Shown: positions 44,319 to 53,563, counted from the first letter of the stretch. The stretch: DNA of 64,000 nt from Chlorogloeopsis sp. ULAP01 (GCF_030381805.1 NZ_JAUDRH010000008.1:1-64000); one strand, 5' to 3'. The notes: generated by a model from the letters alone, not told the origin. Made by a program: numbers and translations.

Positions 44319-45818
44319 ATGACAGCAGTAATCACAGATAGCCCATACAAGCAACAAATACCTGATGTTGGTTGGTGGGCTGGTAACTTTCGTCTCACCA
44401 ATCTATCTGGCAAATTGTTGGGCGCTCATGTTGCCCATGCTGGATTGATTTTGTTATGGGCTGGGGGAATGACGCTGTTTGAGCTATCGCGCTTCAATCC
44501 CAATCTGCCGATGTATGAGCAAGGATTAATCTTACTGCCTCATCTAGCAACTCTCGGTTTTGGTGTCGGTGCTGGTGGGCAAGTTATTAGCACCTATCCC
44601 TACTTTGTGATCAGCGTTTTGCATCTGATACCCTCGGTTATTCTAGCAGCGGGTGGTATTTACCACTCCCTATTGGGGCCAGAGGTGCTAGAAGATAATC
44701 CTACCTTGGCTGGCTTTTTTGGCTATGACTGGAAAGACAAAGACAAGATGACAACAATCTTGGGCATTCACCTGACAATTTTAGGTTTGGGTGCTTGGCT
44801 TCTGGTTGCTAAGGCGATGTTTTGGGGTGGGGTGTTTGATCCTTGGTTAGCTGGCGGTGGAGATGTTAGGGTAATCAATCATCCAACGCTCAACCCATTC
44901 CGCATCTTTGGCTACCTATTTGGCGTTTGGGGAGCAGATGGAATGGCAGCCGTAGATAACCTGGAAGATGTTGTCGGCGGTCATATCTGGGTTGGTTTAA
45001 TGTTAATTGGCGGTGGCATTTTCCACATTTTGACTAAACCATTTGCCTGGGCGCGCCGAGTTTTGATTTACTCAGGGGAAGCATATCTGTCTTACAGCAT
45101 TGGTGCTGTTGCATACATGGGCTTCTTGGCAGCATACTTTGCGTTAAAAAATAACACCGTCTATCCGGAAGTTTTCTATGGCCCAGTTAACGCGATCGCA
45201 ACTTCTGATGGTGTAGTTTCCGTTCGTGGTTGGTTAGTCACTTTCCATTTTGTTTTAGCGCTGATATTCCTGTTAGGTCATATTTGGCACGCACTGCGCG
45301 CCCGTGCTATTGAAGCCGGATTTGATTTTAAAAATGGCGACATGGTTCAGTCACCGCAAGTAAATCGCCCAATGGGTAATCAGGCAAGTGCAGTCAATTC
45401 AGAAGATTTGACGCTGAAGTTTCTGAAATATTTGCCAATTTATCGCCCTGGTATATCTCCTCTGGCACGGGGATTGGAAATTGGCATGGCTCATGGTTAC
45501 TGGTTGGTTGGGCCTTTTGCTACATTAGCCTCATTACGCAATTCTGATGTGGGTAACTTGGTTGGTTTAATTGCCACAGGCAGTTTAATTGTCATCGTCA
45601 CCATTGGTTTTTCGATTTACGGCACTACTAGCTTTGAAAGACAGTTAGAAAATCTACCACCAGCAACGGTGGCAACAGTTCCCAGCGTGCCACAAGCTAT
45701 TAATTCTACGGAAGGATGGAGTCAATTTACTGAGGGCTTTTTGATTGGTGGCATTGGTGGAGCAATCTTTGCTTATTTGCTATTGACTAGTCTTGCTGTG
45801 TTTGGTGCGATCGCCTGA
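44319..45818 (+). CDS. IsiA-family protein fused to a PsaL-like domain
   Basis: A 499-residue fusion. Residues 1 to about 345 repeat the IsiA fold (GWWAGNFRLTNLSGKLLGAH to FLLGHIWHALRARAIEAGFD). A linker rich in Asn and Gln follows. Residues about 370-499 are PsaL-like (LPIYRPGISPLARGLEIGMA, HGYWLVGPFATLASLRNSD and a final membrane helix). PsaL forms the trimer contact in photosystem I, so the fusion probably docks antenna at that position. Such fusions are known in filamentous cyanobacteria. AAGGAG precedes the ATG, 84 bases after isiA; same operon. Confidence 0.92.
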   Translation: MTAVITDSPYKQQIPDVGWWAGNFRLTNLSGKLLGAHVAHAGLILLWAGGMTLFELSRFNPNLPMYEQGLILLPHLATLGFGVGAGGQVISTYPYFVISVLHLIPSVILAAGGIYHSLLGPEVLEDNPTLAGFFGYDWKDKDKMTTILGIHLTILGLGAWLLVAKAMFWGGVFDPWLAGGGDVRVINHPTLNPFRIFGYLFGVWGADGMAAVDNLEDVVGGHIWVGLMLIGGGIFHILTKPFAWARRVLIYSGEAYLSYSIGAVAYMGFLAAYFALKNNTVYPEVFYGPVNAIATSDGVVSVRGWLVTFHFVLALIFLLGHIWHALRARAIEAGFDFKNGDMVQSPQVNRPMGNQASAVNSEDLTLKFLKYLPIYRPGISPLARGLEIGMAHGYWLVGPFATLASLRNSDVGNLVGLIATGSLIVIVTIGFSIYGTTSFERQLENLPPATVATVPSVPQAINSTEGWSQFTEGFLIGGIGGAIFAYLLLTSLAVFGAIA

Positions 45819-45910
45819 GTGCGCTTCGCTACGAACTTGATTTAGTTATGTGAAGGCGTAGAATCCTACGTCTTTACAAAGATGAATTAAACATTCAATT
45901 GGAGCAAAAT

Positions 45911-46423
45911 ATGTCACAGATTGGTCTATTTTTTGGAACTACTACAGGTAAAACAGAATCTGTAGCAGAGATAATTCAGAAAGAATTTGGTGGTGAAAAT
46001 GTAGTGACATTGCATAACATCATAGATGTAGACGATAGTGATTTTGAAGACTATCAATATCTAATTATTGGATGTCCTACCTGGAATATTGGCGAACTAC
46101 AAAGCGACTGGGAAGGTTATTTTCCAGAGCTAGATAACATTGATTTTAATGGTAAAAAAGTAGCTTATTTTGGGACAGGTGACCAAGTTGGCTATGCCGA
46201 CAACTTTCAAGATGCAATGGGTATTTTGGAAGAGAAAATTACCGAACTTGGTGGCACTACAGTTGGATATTGGTCTAAAGATGGCTATGATTTCAACGAA
46301 TCCAAAGCATTGAAGAATGGTAAATTTGTCGGTTTAGCTCTTGATGAAGATAATCAATCTGACTTAACTGACGAGCGTATTAAAGCCTGGGTGGCTCAAC
46401 TGAAAAAAGAATTTGGTTTGTAG
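45911..46423 (+). CDS. isiB: long-chain flavodoxin
   Basis: A 170-residue FMN protein. IGLFFGTTTGKTESVAEII is the phosphate loop, PTWNIGELQSDW the first isoalloxazine-stacking loop with Trp, and GTGDQVGYADNF the second with Tyr. A 20-residue loop typical of long-chain flavodoxins is present. It replaces ferredoxin as electron carrier from photosystem I when iron is short. The ATG at 45911 is preferred over an upstream TTG because GGAG precedes it by eight bases. It follows the IsiA-PsaL gene in the same direction. Confidence 0.95.
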   Translation: MSQIGLFFGTTTGKTESVAEIIQKEFGGENVVTLHNIIDVDDSDFEDYQYLIIGCPTWNIGELQSDWEGYFPELDNIDFNGKKVAYFGTGDQVGYADNFQDAMGILEEKITELGGTTVGYWSKDGYDFNESKALKNGKFVGLALDEDNQSDLTDERIKAWVAQLKKEFGL

Positions 46424-46847
46424 TTAATAGTTAATGGTTAATAGTTAATTGTCAATCGTTAATTGATGAGTTATTAAATAATCATCGTTAGCTGTTAGCC
46501 GTTAGTATTAATGATTCGTAGGGTGCGTTAAAGCAACGCGTAATGCACCGCGTAATTGTGGTGCGTTACGGCTAATTCTCATCCTCTTAAAATCTCAAAT
46601 TCTTGCATAGCCGTAACACAAGGGTAATTAAACGAGAACTCAGAGCGGCGGCTACTTAACAGAAGCCGCTTTGCGTCTACCGCCGAAGTGCGTTAGCTCC
46701 TCGCTCCGCGAGGCTCTGAAGTTCGGTGGGCAGAACATCTGACCGTTTTTTTACCTCCCCTACTTAACTACTCAAGAATTACTTTATCAATAACCTTTTA
46801 GCAGCTTTCACAAAATCGCAACTCTAATTACTTGCAGGAAAAATATA
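46424..46847. repeat. intergenic repeat cluster
   Basis: No gene. It begins with a TTAATAGTTAATGG-type short tandem repeat (46424-46462), continues with two GGTGCGTTA hairpin repeats (46520-46570), and has a GC-rich stretch (about 46642-46735, containing GCGGCGGCTACTTAACAGAA and GAAGTGCGTTAGCTCC) related to the other GC cassettes. Confidence 0.6.
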
Positions 46848-47579
46848 ATGTCTCAACATCCAGACGTAATTTGGTTAAATACAAGCTCTAGTCTATTGTG
46901 CTTTGCTCAACCACTATTATGTGAATTATCACATCATGTATCTATTGCCCGGTGGGAATATACTCAAACTCAAGATGAAGCAAGTTCCTTAGATGTTGCG
47001 ATCCAACTGTTACATGATTATCTGCAATCTAGCAATCAACCTGTGCATCTGATTGGACATAGTACGGGAGGATTATTAGGGCTACTATATACTCGTCAAT
47101 ATCCAGAAAAAGTTAAATCTTTAACTCTATTAGCTGTGGGTGCTGATGCAGCTACTGACTGGCAAGCTCATTACTATAGCCATTGCCCCTACTTGAGTCG
47201 GCAAAAGATTCTCAATACAATGGTGTATAACCTATTTGGCTATCAGAATGAACAAACCATTCAGCGTCTAGAGAGGCTGTTGGAGCAAGACTTAGATTGC
47301 TCGCTCTCACCTCATTCTTTATTTAAACGCTTAAGTGTGCCTCCCTCTCCAGTTCCTGTACCCTTAATGGTTTGTGGTAGCCGAGACGATATCATTGTAG
47401 AACCCGACGCCCTGCAAGGATGGCAACCGTTTTTGATGGAGGGCGATCGCCTTTGGGAATGTCAAAAAGGACGTCATTTTTTCCACTTCTTCCATCCAAA
47501 GCTTGTCGCAGAACAAATTCTCGACTTTTGGCAATCTCTACATAGCTCCGATTCAGTTTGTAGGAGCCTGAAAGTTTAA
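46848..47579 (+). CDS. alpha/beta hydrolase of the isi cluster
   Basis: A 243-residue alpha/beta-hydrolase. The nucleophile elbow GHSTGG (around residue 70) has Ser, CGSRDDIIVEPD supplies the acid, and GRHFFHFFHP supplies the histidine. In Synechocystis a hydrolase gene (isiC) follows isiAB, and this gene holds the same place, so it is probably the counterpart. The substrate is unknown. AGGA precedes the ATG. It is separated from isiB by 424 bases of repeats, so it may have its own promoter. Confidence 0.82.
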   Translation: MSQHPDVIWLNTSSSLLCFAQPLLCELSHHVSIARWEYTQTQDEASSLDVAIQLLHDYLQSSNQPVHLIGHSTGGLLGLLYTRQYPEKVKSLTLLAVGADAATDWQAHYYSHCPYLSRQKILNTMVYNLFGYQNEQTIQRLERLLEQDLDCSLSPHSLFKRLSVPPSPVPVPLMVCGSRDDIIVEPDALQGWQPFLMEGDRLWECQKGRHFFHFFHPKLVAEQILDFWQSLHSSDSVCRSLKV

Positions 47580-47692
47580 GCATCTCCCTGTTAAGAGTTC
47601 CCCCAACCCTATTTTCAAGCTAATTTATTGGTTGCTAAACGACTGTCTGTTACTATCCAAAAATAAACACCACAATCTCAAGATTATTACTT

Positions 47693-50356
47693 ATGGTGTG
47701 GAATCCAGGACAGTCGTTGTTTGGCGATCGCTATTTTATCGAAAGAAAGCTTGGCGAAGGGGGAATTGGGATTACTTACCTCGCCAAAAACAAACGTGGT
47801 GAATTGCGAGTAATTAAAACCCTCAGAGAACAAATCCTAAATCATCCCGCCTGGATAACCAAGCAAGACAAATTACGCCAAGACTTCCGGGATGAAGCAT
47901 TGCGACTGGCTTTGTGTCGCCATCCTCATATAGTGCAGGTAGAAAACGTCTTTGATGAGGTGAATTTGCCATGTATGGCGATGGAATACATTGAAGGTGA
48001 GGATTTAAGTGAGCAAATAACTACAGTAGGCGCTTTACCAGAAACAGACGCACTACTATACATTCGGCAAATTGGCAACGCATTGACTGTAGTTCACGAA
48101 AAAGGTTTGCTGCATCGGGATTTAAAGCCGAGCAATATCATGATACGCACGGGGAAACAAGAAGCAGTACTAATTGACTTTGGTATTGCCAGACAATTTA
48201 TTCCCGGTGGAGTCCAACAACATACACAAAATCTTACCCCTGGTTATGCGCCCCCTGAGCAGTATGTCCCCGATGCCGAACGAGGAGAATATATTGATGT
48301 TTACGCCTTAGCTGCAACACTGTATTCTTTGCTGACTGGACAGTTACCCATGCCAGCACCCGCCAGACTGCAAAACTTTACCCTACAACCACCAAAAGAT
48401 TTGAATTCCAGCGTTAGCGATAGGGTGAATAAGGCAATTATGAAAGGGATGGCGCTAAATTACAAATTTCGTCCTCAGTCAGTGCAGGAATGGTTGCATT
48501 TGTTGGGTGCAAGTCCCATACCACCAACACAACCAGTAACATCTCCTCCCTACACACCCCCATCTTGGGAATGCATTCACAATATTTTGGGGATTTCTGG
48601 AACAACAGCCCTTAGTCCCAAGGGAGGTATTATAGCAAGTGTTGCAGGTAGGATTATTCACTTGTTATCACTAAGTACAGGTCAACTTATCCGCACCCTA
48701 ACGGTTGATTCCTACTCAGTTAAATCTGTAGCCTTTAGTAGTGATGGGCAAATTCTGGCTAGTGGTGGTGATGACAACAACATCAAACTGTGGGAAGTCG
48801 CAACAGGTAAAGACATTCGCACTCTCACAGGTCATTCCTCAGATGTTAACTCTGTTACATTTAGTAGCGATGGGCTAACTCTAGCCAGTGGTAGTGATGA
48901 CAAAACTATTAAATTATGGGATATACATACAGGTAGAGAAATTCGCACCCTCACTGGTAATAACGACTTAATTGATTTCGTTCTATTCTTTAGTAATGAT
49001 GGGCAAATTTTAGCTAGTCGTCTGCCATTTTATGGGAATATCGACCTATGGAAACTGACAACAGGTAAAAAAATTAGCACCATCTATGATGATACCGAAT
49101 GGCGTTGTGCTTTTGCCTTCAGTAGTGATGGGCAAATTATAGCTAGTAGTGGTCATGACCATGCTATAAAACTGTGGGAAGTATCAACAGGTAGAGAAAT
49201 TTTTACTCTAACTGGTCATTCCCAAAACGTTAATTCCATCGCCTTCAGTAATGATGGGCGAATGCTCGCTAGTGGTAGTTGGGACGGAACCATTAAATTG
49301 TGGGAACTGACAACTAACTGGCTGCAAAAGATAAAAGTTAGAGAAATTCGTACCCTCACTGGCAATTCCAGCCGCATTAATTCCATCGCCTTCAGTCATA
49401 ATGGGCAAATGCTGGCTAGTGGTAGTGAAAACGAAACTATAAAGCTGTGGGAAATAGCAACAGGTAGAGAAATTCGTACTCTAACTGGTCATTCCCAACA
49501 CGTTAACTCCATCACCTTTAGTAGTAATGGACGAACTTTAGTTAGTAATAGATGGGACAACACTATTAAACTGTGGGAAGTAGCAACAGGCAAAGAAATC
49601 CGCAGCTTTACTGGTCATTTCGGCTGTGTTCAATCCGTCGCCTTCAGTGGTGATGGGCAAATTCTTGCTACTGGTAGTTGGGACAAAACTATCAAACTGT
49701 GGGAAGTAGCAACAGGTAGAGAAATTCGCACCCTCACTAGTCATTCCTATTCTGTTTATTCCGTCGCCTTCAGTAGCGATGGGCAGATTCTGGCTATTGG
49801 TAGTGAAGAAACAGAAAACACTATAAAAGTGTGGGAAGTGGCAACAGGTAAAGAAATTCGCACTCTCAGCGCTCATTTTTTGGACTCAGGGAGTTCCCTT
49901 GCCTTCAATAGCGATGGACAAATTTTGGTTGTTGGTAGAGACGACGGCACTATCAAACTGTGGGATGTGCAAACAGGTAGAGAAATTCGCACCCTGACTG
50001 GTCATTCCTCAGTTGTTAATTCTGTCACATTTAGTAGCGATGGGCGAATTTTAGCTAGTGGTAGTTATAGTGATGACTACACTATCAAACTGTGGGAAGT
50101 TGCAACAGGTAGAGAACTTCGCACTCTTACTGGTCATTCCTCTTATATTAGCTCCGTCACCTTCAGTAGTGATGGACAAATTTTAGCTAGTGGTAGTTTC
50201 GACCAAACTATCAAACTATGGGAAGTGGCAACAGGTAGAGAAATTTACACCCTCAATCATTTCGACTGCGTCAGTTCTGTTGCCTTTAGTCCCGATGGAG
50301 GTTGGCTTGCTGCTGGAGATAATGGCGGAAATATCAAAATTTGGCGACGGGGATGA
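47693..50356 (+). CDS. Ser/Thr protein kinase with WD40 repeats
   Basis: An 887-residue protein. The Hanks kinase domain (about 10-270) has LGEGGIGITYLA, VIKTL, HRDLKPSNIMIR, IDFGIARQF and GYAPPEQY; all catalytic residues are present. After a Pro/Thr linker, about fourteen WD40 repeats fill residues 290-887 (SVAFSSDGQILASGSWDKTI and KLWEVATGREIRTL types), enough for two propellers. The repeats are highly alike in DNA sequence too, which suggests recent expansion or gene conversion. No membrane segment. The propeller presumably selects the partner of the kinase, which is unknown. Confidence 0.92.
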   Translation: MVWNPGQSLFGDRYFIERKLGEGGIGITYLAKNKRGELRVIKTLREQILNHPAWITKQDKLRQDFRDEALRLALCRHPHIVQVENVFDEVNLPCMAMEYIEGEDLSEQITTVGALPETDALLYIRQIGNALTVVHEKGLLHRDLKPSNIMIRTGKQEAVLIDFGIARQFIPGGVQQHTQNLTPGYAPPEQYVPDAERGEYIDVYALAATLYSLLTGQLPMPAPARLQNFTLQPPKDLNSSVSDRVNKAIMKGMALNYKFRPQSVQEWLHLLGASPIPPTQPVTSPPYTPPSWECIHNILGISGTTALSPKGGIIASVAGRIIHLLSLSTGQLIRTLTVDSYSVKSVAFSSDGQILASGGDDNNIKLWEVATGKDIRTLTGHSSDVNSVTFSSDGLTLASGSDDKTIKLWDIHTGREIRTLTGNNDLIDFVLFFSNDGQILASRLPFYGNIDLWKLTTGKKISTIYDDTEWRCAFAFSSDGQIIASSGHDHAIKLWEVSTGREIFTLTGHSQNVNSIAFSNDGRMLASGSWDGTIKLWELTTNWLQKIKVREIRTLTGNSSRINSIAFSHNGQMLASGSENETIKLWEIATGREIRTLTGHSQHVNSITFSSNGRTLVSNRWDNTIKLWEVATGKEIRSFTGHFGCVQSVAFSGDGQILATGSWDKTIKLWEVATGREIRTLTSHSYSVYSVAFSSDGQILAIGSEETENTIKVWEVATGKEIRTLSAHFLDSGSSLAFNSDGQILVVGRDDGTIKLWDVQTGREIRTLTGHSSVVNSVTFSSDGRILASGSYSDDYTIKLWEVATGRELRTLTGHSSYISSVTFSSDGQILASGSFDQTIKLWEVATGREIYTLNHFDCVSSVAFSPDGGWLAAGDNGGNIKIWRRG

Positions 50357-50511
50357 TTTTGGAACTCGTCAATTAGTGCTGTGTTGAAAGAAGGGGACAG
50401 GGAACGGAACTAGAGGCTAGACAACAGAAAAAAATTTTTCATGTTTGGTTGTGGGATTTTCCCGTGATTAACTGTTTTGCAGCGTTGCTGAATCGCGGTA
50501 TGAATCCGGGT

Positions 50512-50539
50512 GTAGAGACGCGATATATCGCATCTCTAC
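50512..50539. repeat. 28-bp palindrome (GTAGAGA family, copy 3)
   Basis: GTAGAGACGCGATA is followed by its reverse complement with one mismatch. Its left half matches copy 1 at 8064 for thirteen bases. Confidence 0.8.
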
Positions 50540-50550
50540 GAGGTTTTGGC

Positions 50551-50739
50551 TTGCAATGTTAATACATAGACTTGTATTGTTAATGCATCGACCTGCAATG
50601 TTAATGCATCGACTTGTATTGTTAATGCATCGACCTGCAATGTTAATACATCGACTTGTATTGTTAATGCATCAGCCTGCAATATTAATGCATCGACCTG
50701 CAATGTTAATACATAGACTTGTATTGTTAATGCATCCGC
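50551..50739. repeat. 21-bp tandem repeat, nine units
   Basis: Nine units of 21 bases, mostly alternating between TTGTATTGTTAATGCATCGA-type and CTGCAATGTTAATGCATCGA-type, so the higher-order period is 42. Both strands stay open; the minus strand would read as heptads such as QVDALTI and QVDVLTL, a coiled-coil pattern, but only a TTG start without a ribosome site is available. Most likely non-coding. The remaining gap (50357-51009) holds the palindrome above and nothing else clear. Confidence 0.85.
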
Positions 50740-51009
50740 TTGCAAAAATTAACTCAAATTTTCTCTAAACTTTGCCTGATCTGAGAACCTCATCTCAATC
50801 TTAAGGAGAGAAGTGTCTAATATAACTGGGTGAGGATTTGGGCTTTACGTCTTTACTAAATAGTGTTTCACAAAAATCCTGATACACATTTGACTTCTTG
50901 TAGGGACGTACAGATGGGCGTTTTACCGACGTATTTGTATTATCAAAAAATAGAAATGGTATAAGCTATTATACAAGTGAGAATTTTATTACTACTATAT
51001 GGTAGGAAT

Positions 51010-51234
51010 ATGAAGGTCGAAAAACTATCCATTTCCTTACCACCATCATTAGTGGAGTTTATTGAAAATTACAAGCTAAGTAAAAGATGTAAATCTCGTT
51101 CGCAAGTCATCGAAGAAGCATTAGAATTGTTGCGAAATCGAGAACTAGAAGAAGCTTACCGTCAAGCATCTGCTGAGATTGACAGCGATTGGGATGTAAC
51201 AGTTGCAGATGGATTGATAAATGAAACGTGGTGA
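51010..51234 (+). CDS. ribbon-helix-helix antitoxin
   Basis: A 74-residue protein from the ATG at 51010, which is preceded closely by GGTAGGA; a GTG at 50977 would add 11 residues. KLSISLPPSLVEFI is the beta strand and first helix of a ribbon-helix-helix DNA-binding domain, and SRSQVIEEALELL the second helix. The acidic C-terminus (ASAEIDSDWDVTVADGLINE) would bind and block the toxin. It overlaps the toxin start by 14 bases, the usual arrangement of a MazEF-type pair, and probably represses its own promoter. Confidence 0.88.
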   Translation: MKVEKLSISLPPSLVEFIENYKLSKRCKSRSQVIEEALELLRNRELEEAYRQASAEIDSDWDVTVADGLINETW

Positions 51235-51559
51235 TATTTACTACGCAGATCTCAGCCCTGCGGTAGGTTCTGCAATGGATAAACGTTATCCAGTGCTAAT
51301 AGTCAGTAATGATGCGAATAATCGTGCTGCTACTACGGTGACAATTTTACTACTGACTTCTAATGTTAACCGTGTTTATCCTTTCGAGGTCTTGCTCAAT
51401 CTAGATGATAGCGGTTTACCCAAGCCTTCAAAAGTGCAAGCACAGCAGGTGAGAACAATTTCCAAACAACGAATTACTGGTGATGTTGTAGGTAGTTTCA
51501 GCGAAGAGTTGATGGTATTAGTTGATGCTGCATTGAAACTGCATTTGGGCTTGGGTTGA
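51221..51559 (+). CDS. MazF/PemK-family endoribonuclease toxin
   Basis: A 112-residue protein. KRGDIYYADLSPAVGS is the MazF N-terminus with the conserved R and D, RYPVLIVSND the second strand pair, and QAQQVRTISKQRI the conserved Q-x-R-T/S segment near the active site. Such toxins cut mRNA at short motifs. It is translationally coupled to the antitoxin gene and complete. Confidence 0.92.
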   Translation: MKRGDIYYADLSPAVGSAMDKRYPVLIVSNDANNRAATTVTILLLTSNVNRVYPFEVLLNLDDSGLPKPSKVQAQQVRTISKQRITGDVVGSFSEELMVLVDAALKLHLGLG

Positions 51560-51563
51560 GTAA

Positions 51564-51611
51564 AAAATACACCGCGATCGCCTCCACTACAATCATGCGA
51601 TCGCTCTTTAA
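51564..51611 (+). repeat. 48-bp direct repeat, left copy
   Basis: It contains two HIP1 octamers separated by CTCCACTACAATCAT and followed by TCTTTA. The same 48 bases, with one difference, occur exactly 2,000 bases downstream at 53564. The paired octamers can fold, so it may also act as a terminator for mazF. Confidence 0.85.
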
Positions 51612-52367
51612 ATCAAAAACCTATCCTTTGGAAATGCGATCGCACCTTCAAGCATTATTTAAAAACCGCTTTACCCTAAAAAGGTATCTGGCTCTACAAT
51701 CTCTCCTAACTCATCATTAGGTTGCATATGACTTTGAAAAACAGTCCAAAGGTGTTAACTTAACCACTGTAAATACGTAGTCAAATTTTATTCACTCACA
51801 GACTCAGGAGGTGAGATTTATCAAAGGAGTAGATTTGTGCAGTGAAAAAATTAGGTGAGTCGTTAGTAGCTCAGTATTGGTTTTGAAAAGACTTGGCCGT
51901 TGTAAAAACCAAACTGTTGAAGTCTAATGCTGCCTCACGACTCAACCCCTATTTGCGGTATTTTAGCATATGGGGGCGGGTGAAGAATATGCCTTTTTTT
52001 TAAGAAACACTAAAAAAGGCATCTGGCTCTACAGTTTCTCCCGACTCAATATCAAGTTGCAATTCTTTGGTAATAATTAGGACAGCAGACGCTCAGAAGT
52101 GATTCTTACTCTGGGTTTACTTCTGGGCACTAGTAGTACTAAAGGAATTTCACGACTATAAAGATTGTTGGTTCCACTGCACTGTAGTGGCAGCGAGCTT
52201 TGCGTCCCTATAAATACCTACGCTGAAGCCAATTCAAATCTGCTATCAGCGCAACTTTGTATGGGAGCGAAAGCGGAACCGAAAAAGTGCCGGGCGCTCT
52301 TGATTCACCGCACATATCTTTCGGGAGAAATCTCACGGCTGGATGCCTTGCATGGAGGATAAATGTC
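51612..52367. other. gap between toxin and GH5 genes, with decayed repeats
   Basis: No intact gene. Two related segments, 51677-51712 and 52013-52048 (shared core ATCTGGCTCTACA), read on the minus strand as similar peptide ends, GEIVEPDTFLG and GETVEPDAFFS, each followed by a stop; they look like remnants of two related genes. From about 52150 the DNA becomes more GC-rich and structured as the leader of the GH5 gene; I could not match it to a known riboswitch. Confidence 0.5.
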
Positions 52368-53468
52368 GTGAACATTTCAAGATTTAAGTCAAAAGTTGCT
52401 TTGTTTTGCTTTCAGGTAGCACAAGTTGCATCGCTTTTATCGCTGATAGCCATTGGAGATGGGCGGGCTTTGGCACAGATGCATTTCAAAACTGTAGGTA
52501 GCAAAATTTACGATCCAGAAGGTAAAGAATTTGTTATCAAAGGAGTAAACGTACAAGGGCCTAACTGGGTATGGCCTATTGACATAACGCGAGATGTTAA
52601 TGCGATCGGAAGCTCATGTTGGAATTTCAACCTCGTGCGAGTCAACAGCTTGCTATTCTTGGGGGAAACGCCATGGCGTCAGTATACAAGCAATAATGAC
52701 ATCAATAAAATTGTACGGGAATTTACAAGCCGTGGGATTGTGGTTATGTTCGAGGCCCATGACAGGACTGGGAGATTCTACGAAGGGGAAGATCTGACGG
52801 CGCTAATCAACTGGCACAGAGATCTTGCCAACAGATACAAAGATAATCCCTATGTGTGGTTTAATGTGATGAACGAGCCGGGAGATAATACCTATGACGC
52901 TGAGGATCGCAGCAAATGGCTCGGTGTAAACCAGGCAGTCATCAAAGCAATTCGCGATGACGCGGGAGCAAAAAATGTGATTGTCGTCGATGGAATCGCG
53001 TGGGGGCAGGAAGGCAATACCTGGAATGCATCCTTCGTACCAACCGAAAACAGTGCGATTCTCTCTGACGCAGCAAACATCCTTAATTTTGATGGCAAGG
53101 GCTATAAGAACATAGTCTTTAGCATCCATATATGGGACTTGTGGAATTTTGGAGACGCTAAACTGGCAAATTATGTAGACCGGGTGCTGTCTCAAAACGT
53201 ACCATTAATCATCGGAGAGTTCGGTGTTACAAATAATGGAATTGATGTGACTTCTGCAATGAATTCCATGTACAACGTTGCTGTGCCACGAAAAATAGGG
53301 CGTATCGTATGGCACTGGTACAACGGCGGTCCAAACAATGGACTTTCAAATCGTCTTACAAATACACCGAACGGAAATACAGGGGCAGCAATTGACAGTT
53401 GTACGAATCCGTCCAATCTCTCCAACCTTGGAAGGCGTGTTTGGGAAGATACCCGTACGCGGGAGTAG
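52368..53468 (+). CDS. secreted glycoside hydrolase, GH5-like
   Basis: About 366 residues from the GTG at 52368, chosen because GGAGG precedes it by nine bases; the frame extends further upstream without signals. A signal peptide ends RALAQ. The TIM-barrel enzyme has WFNVMNEPGD with the acid/base Glu and PLIIGEFGVT with the nucleophile Glu, typical of family 5 cellulases and mannanases. SIHIWDLW and WHWYNGG line the substrate cleft. Base composition is higher in GC and the codons differ from neighbours; with the flanking direct repeats this suggests transfer. It probably degrades beta-glucan or mannan outside the cell. Confidence 0.88.
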   Translation: MNISRFKSKVALFCFQVAQVASLLSLIAIGDGRALAQMHFKTVGSKIYDPEGKEFVIKGVNVQGPNWVWPIDITRDVNAIGSSCWNFNLVRVNSLLFLGETPWRQYTSNNDINKIVREFTSRGIVVMFEAHDRTGRFYEGEDLTALINWHRDLANRYKDNPYVWFNVMNEPGDNTYDAEDRSKWLGVNQAVIKAIRDDAGAKNVIVVDGIAWGQEGNTWNASFVPTENSAILSDAANILNFDGKGYKNIVFSIHIWDLWNFGDAKLANYVDRVLSQNVPLIIGEFGVTNNGIDVTSAMNSMYNVAVPRKIGRIVWHWYNGGPNNGLSNRLTNTPNGNTGAAIDSCTNPSNLSNLGRRVWEDTRTRE

Positions 53469-53563
53469 ACTTAGGAAGCAAAAAGGGAGCAACCCAGCCT
53501 CTGTCTGCTCCTCAACCCTGCATAAAATGCAACTCTTTACAAGTTTACTAGAGTAAATTAATG

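Noticed and set aside
50551..50739. Possible CRISPR array
   Set aside because: Units are contiguous with no unique spacers, and no cas genes are present.
50536..50768. Coiled-coil-like and Met/His/Leu-rich proteins from the 21-bp tandem repeat
   Set aside because: Both strands are open only because the repeat unit is a multiple of three without stops; only a weak TTG start, no ribosome site.
52197..52208. GGGACGCAAAGC on the minus strand, like the core of a c-di-GMP-I riboswitch
   Set aside because: The matching GGCAAACC half and tetraloop receptor are missing, and no gene follows on that strand.
52257..52367. 37-codon upstream extension of the GH5 gene
   Set aside because: No start signal; GGAGG and a signal peptide mark the GTG at 52368 instead.
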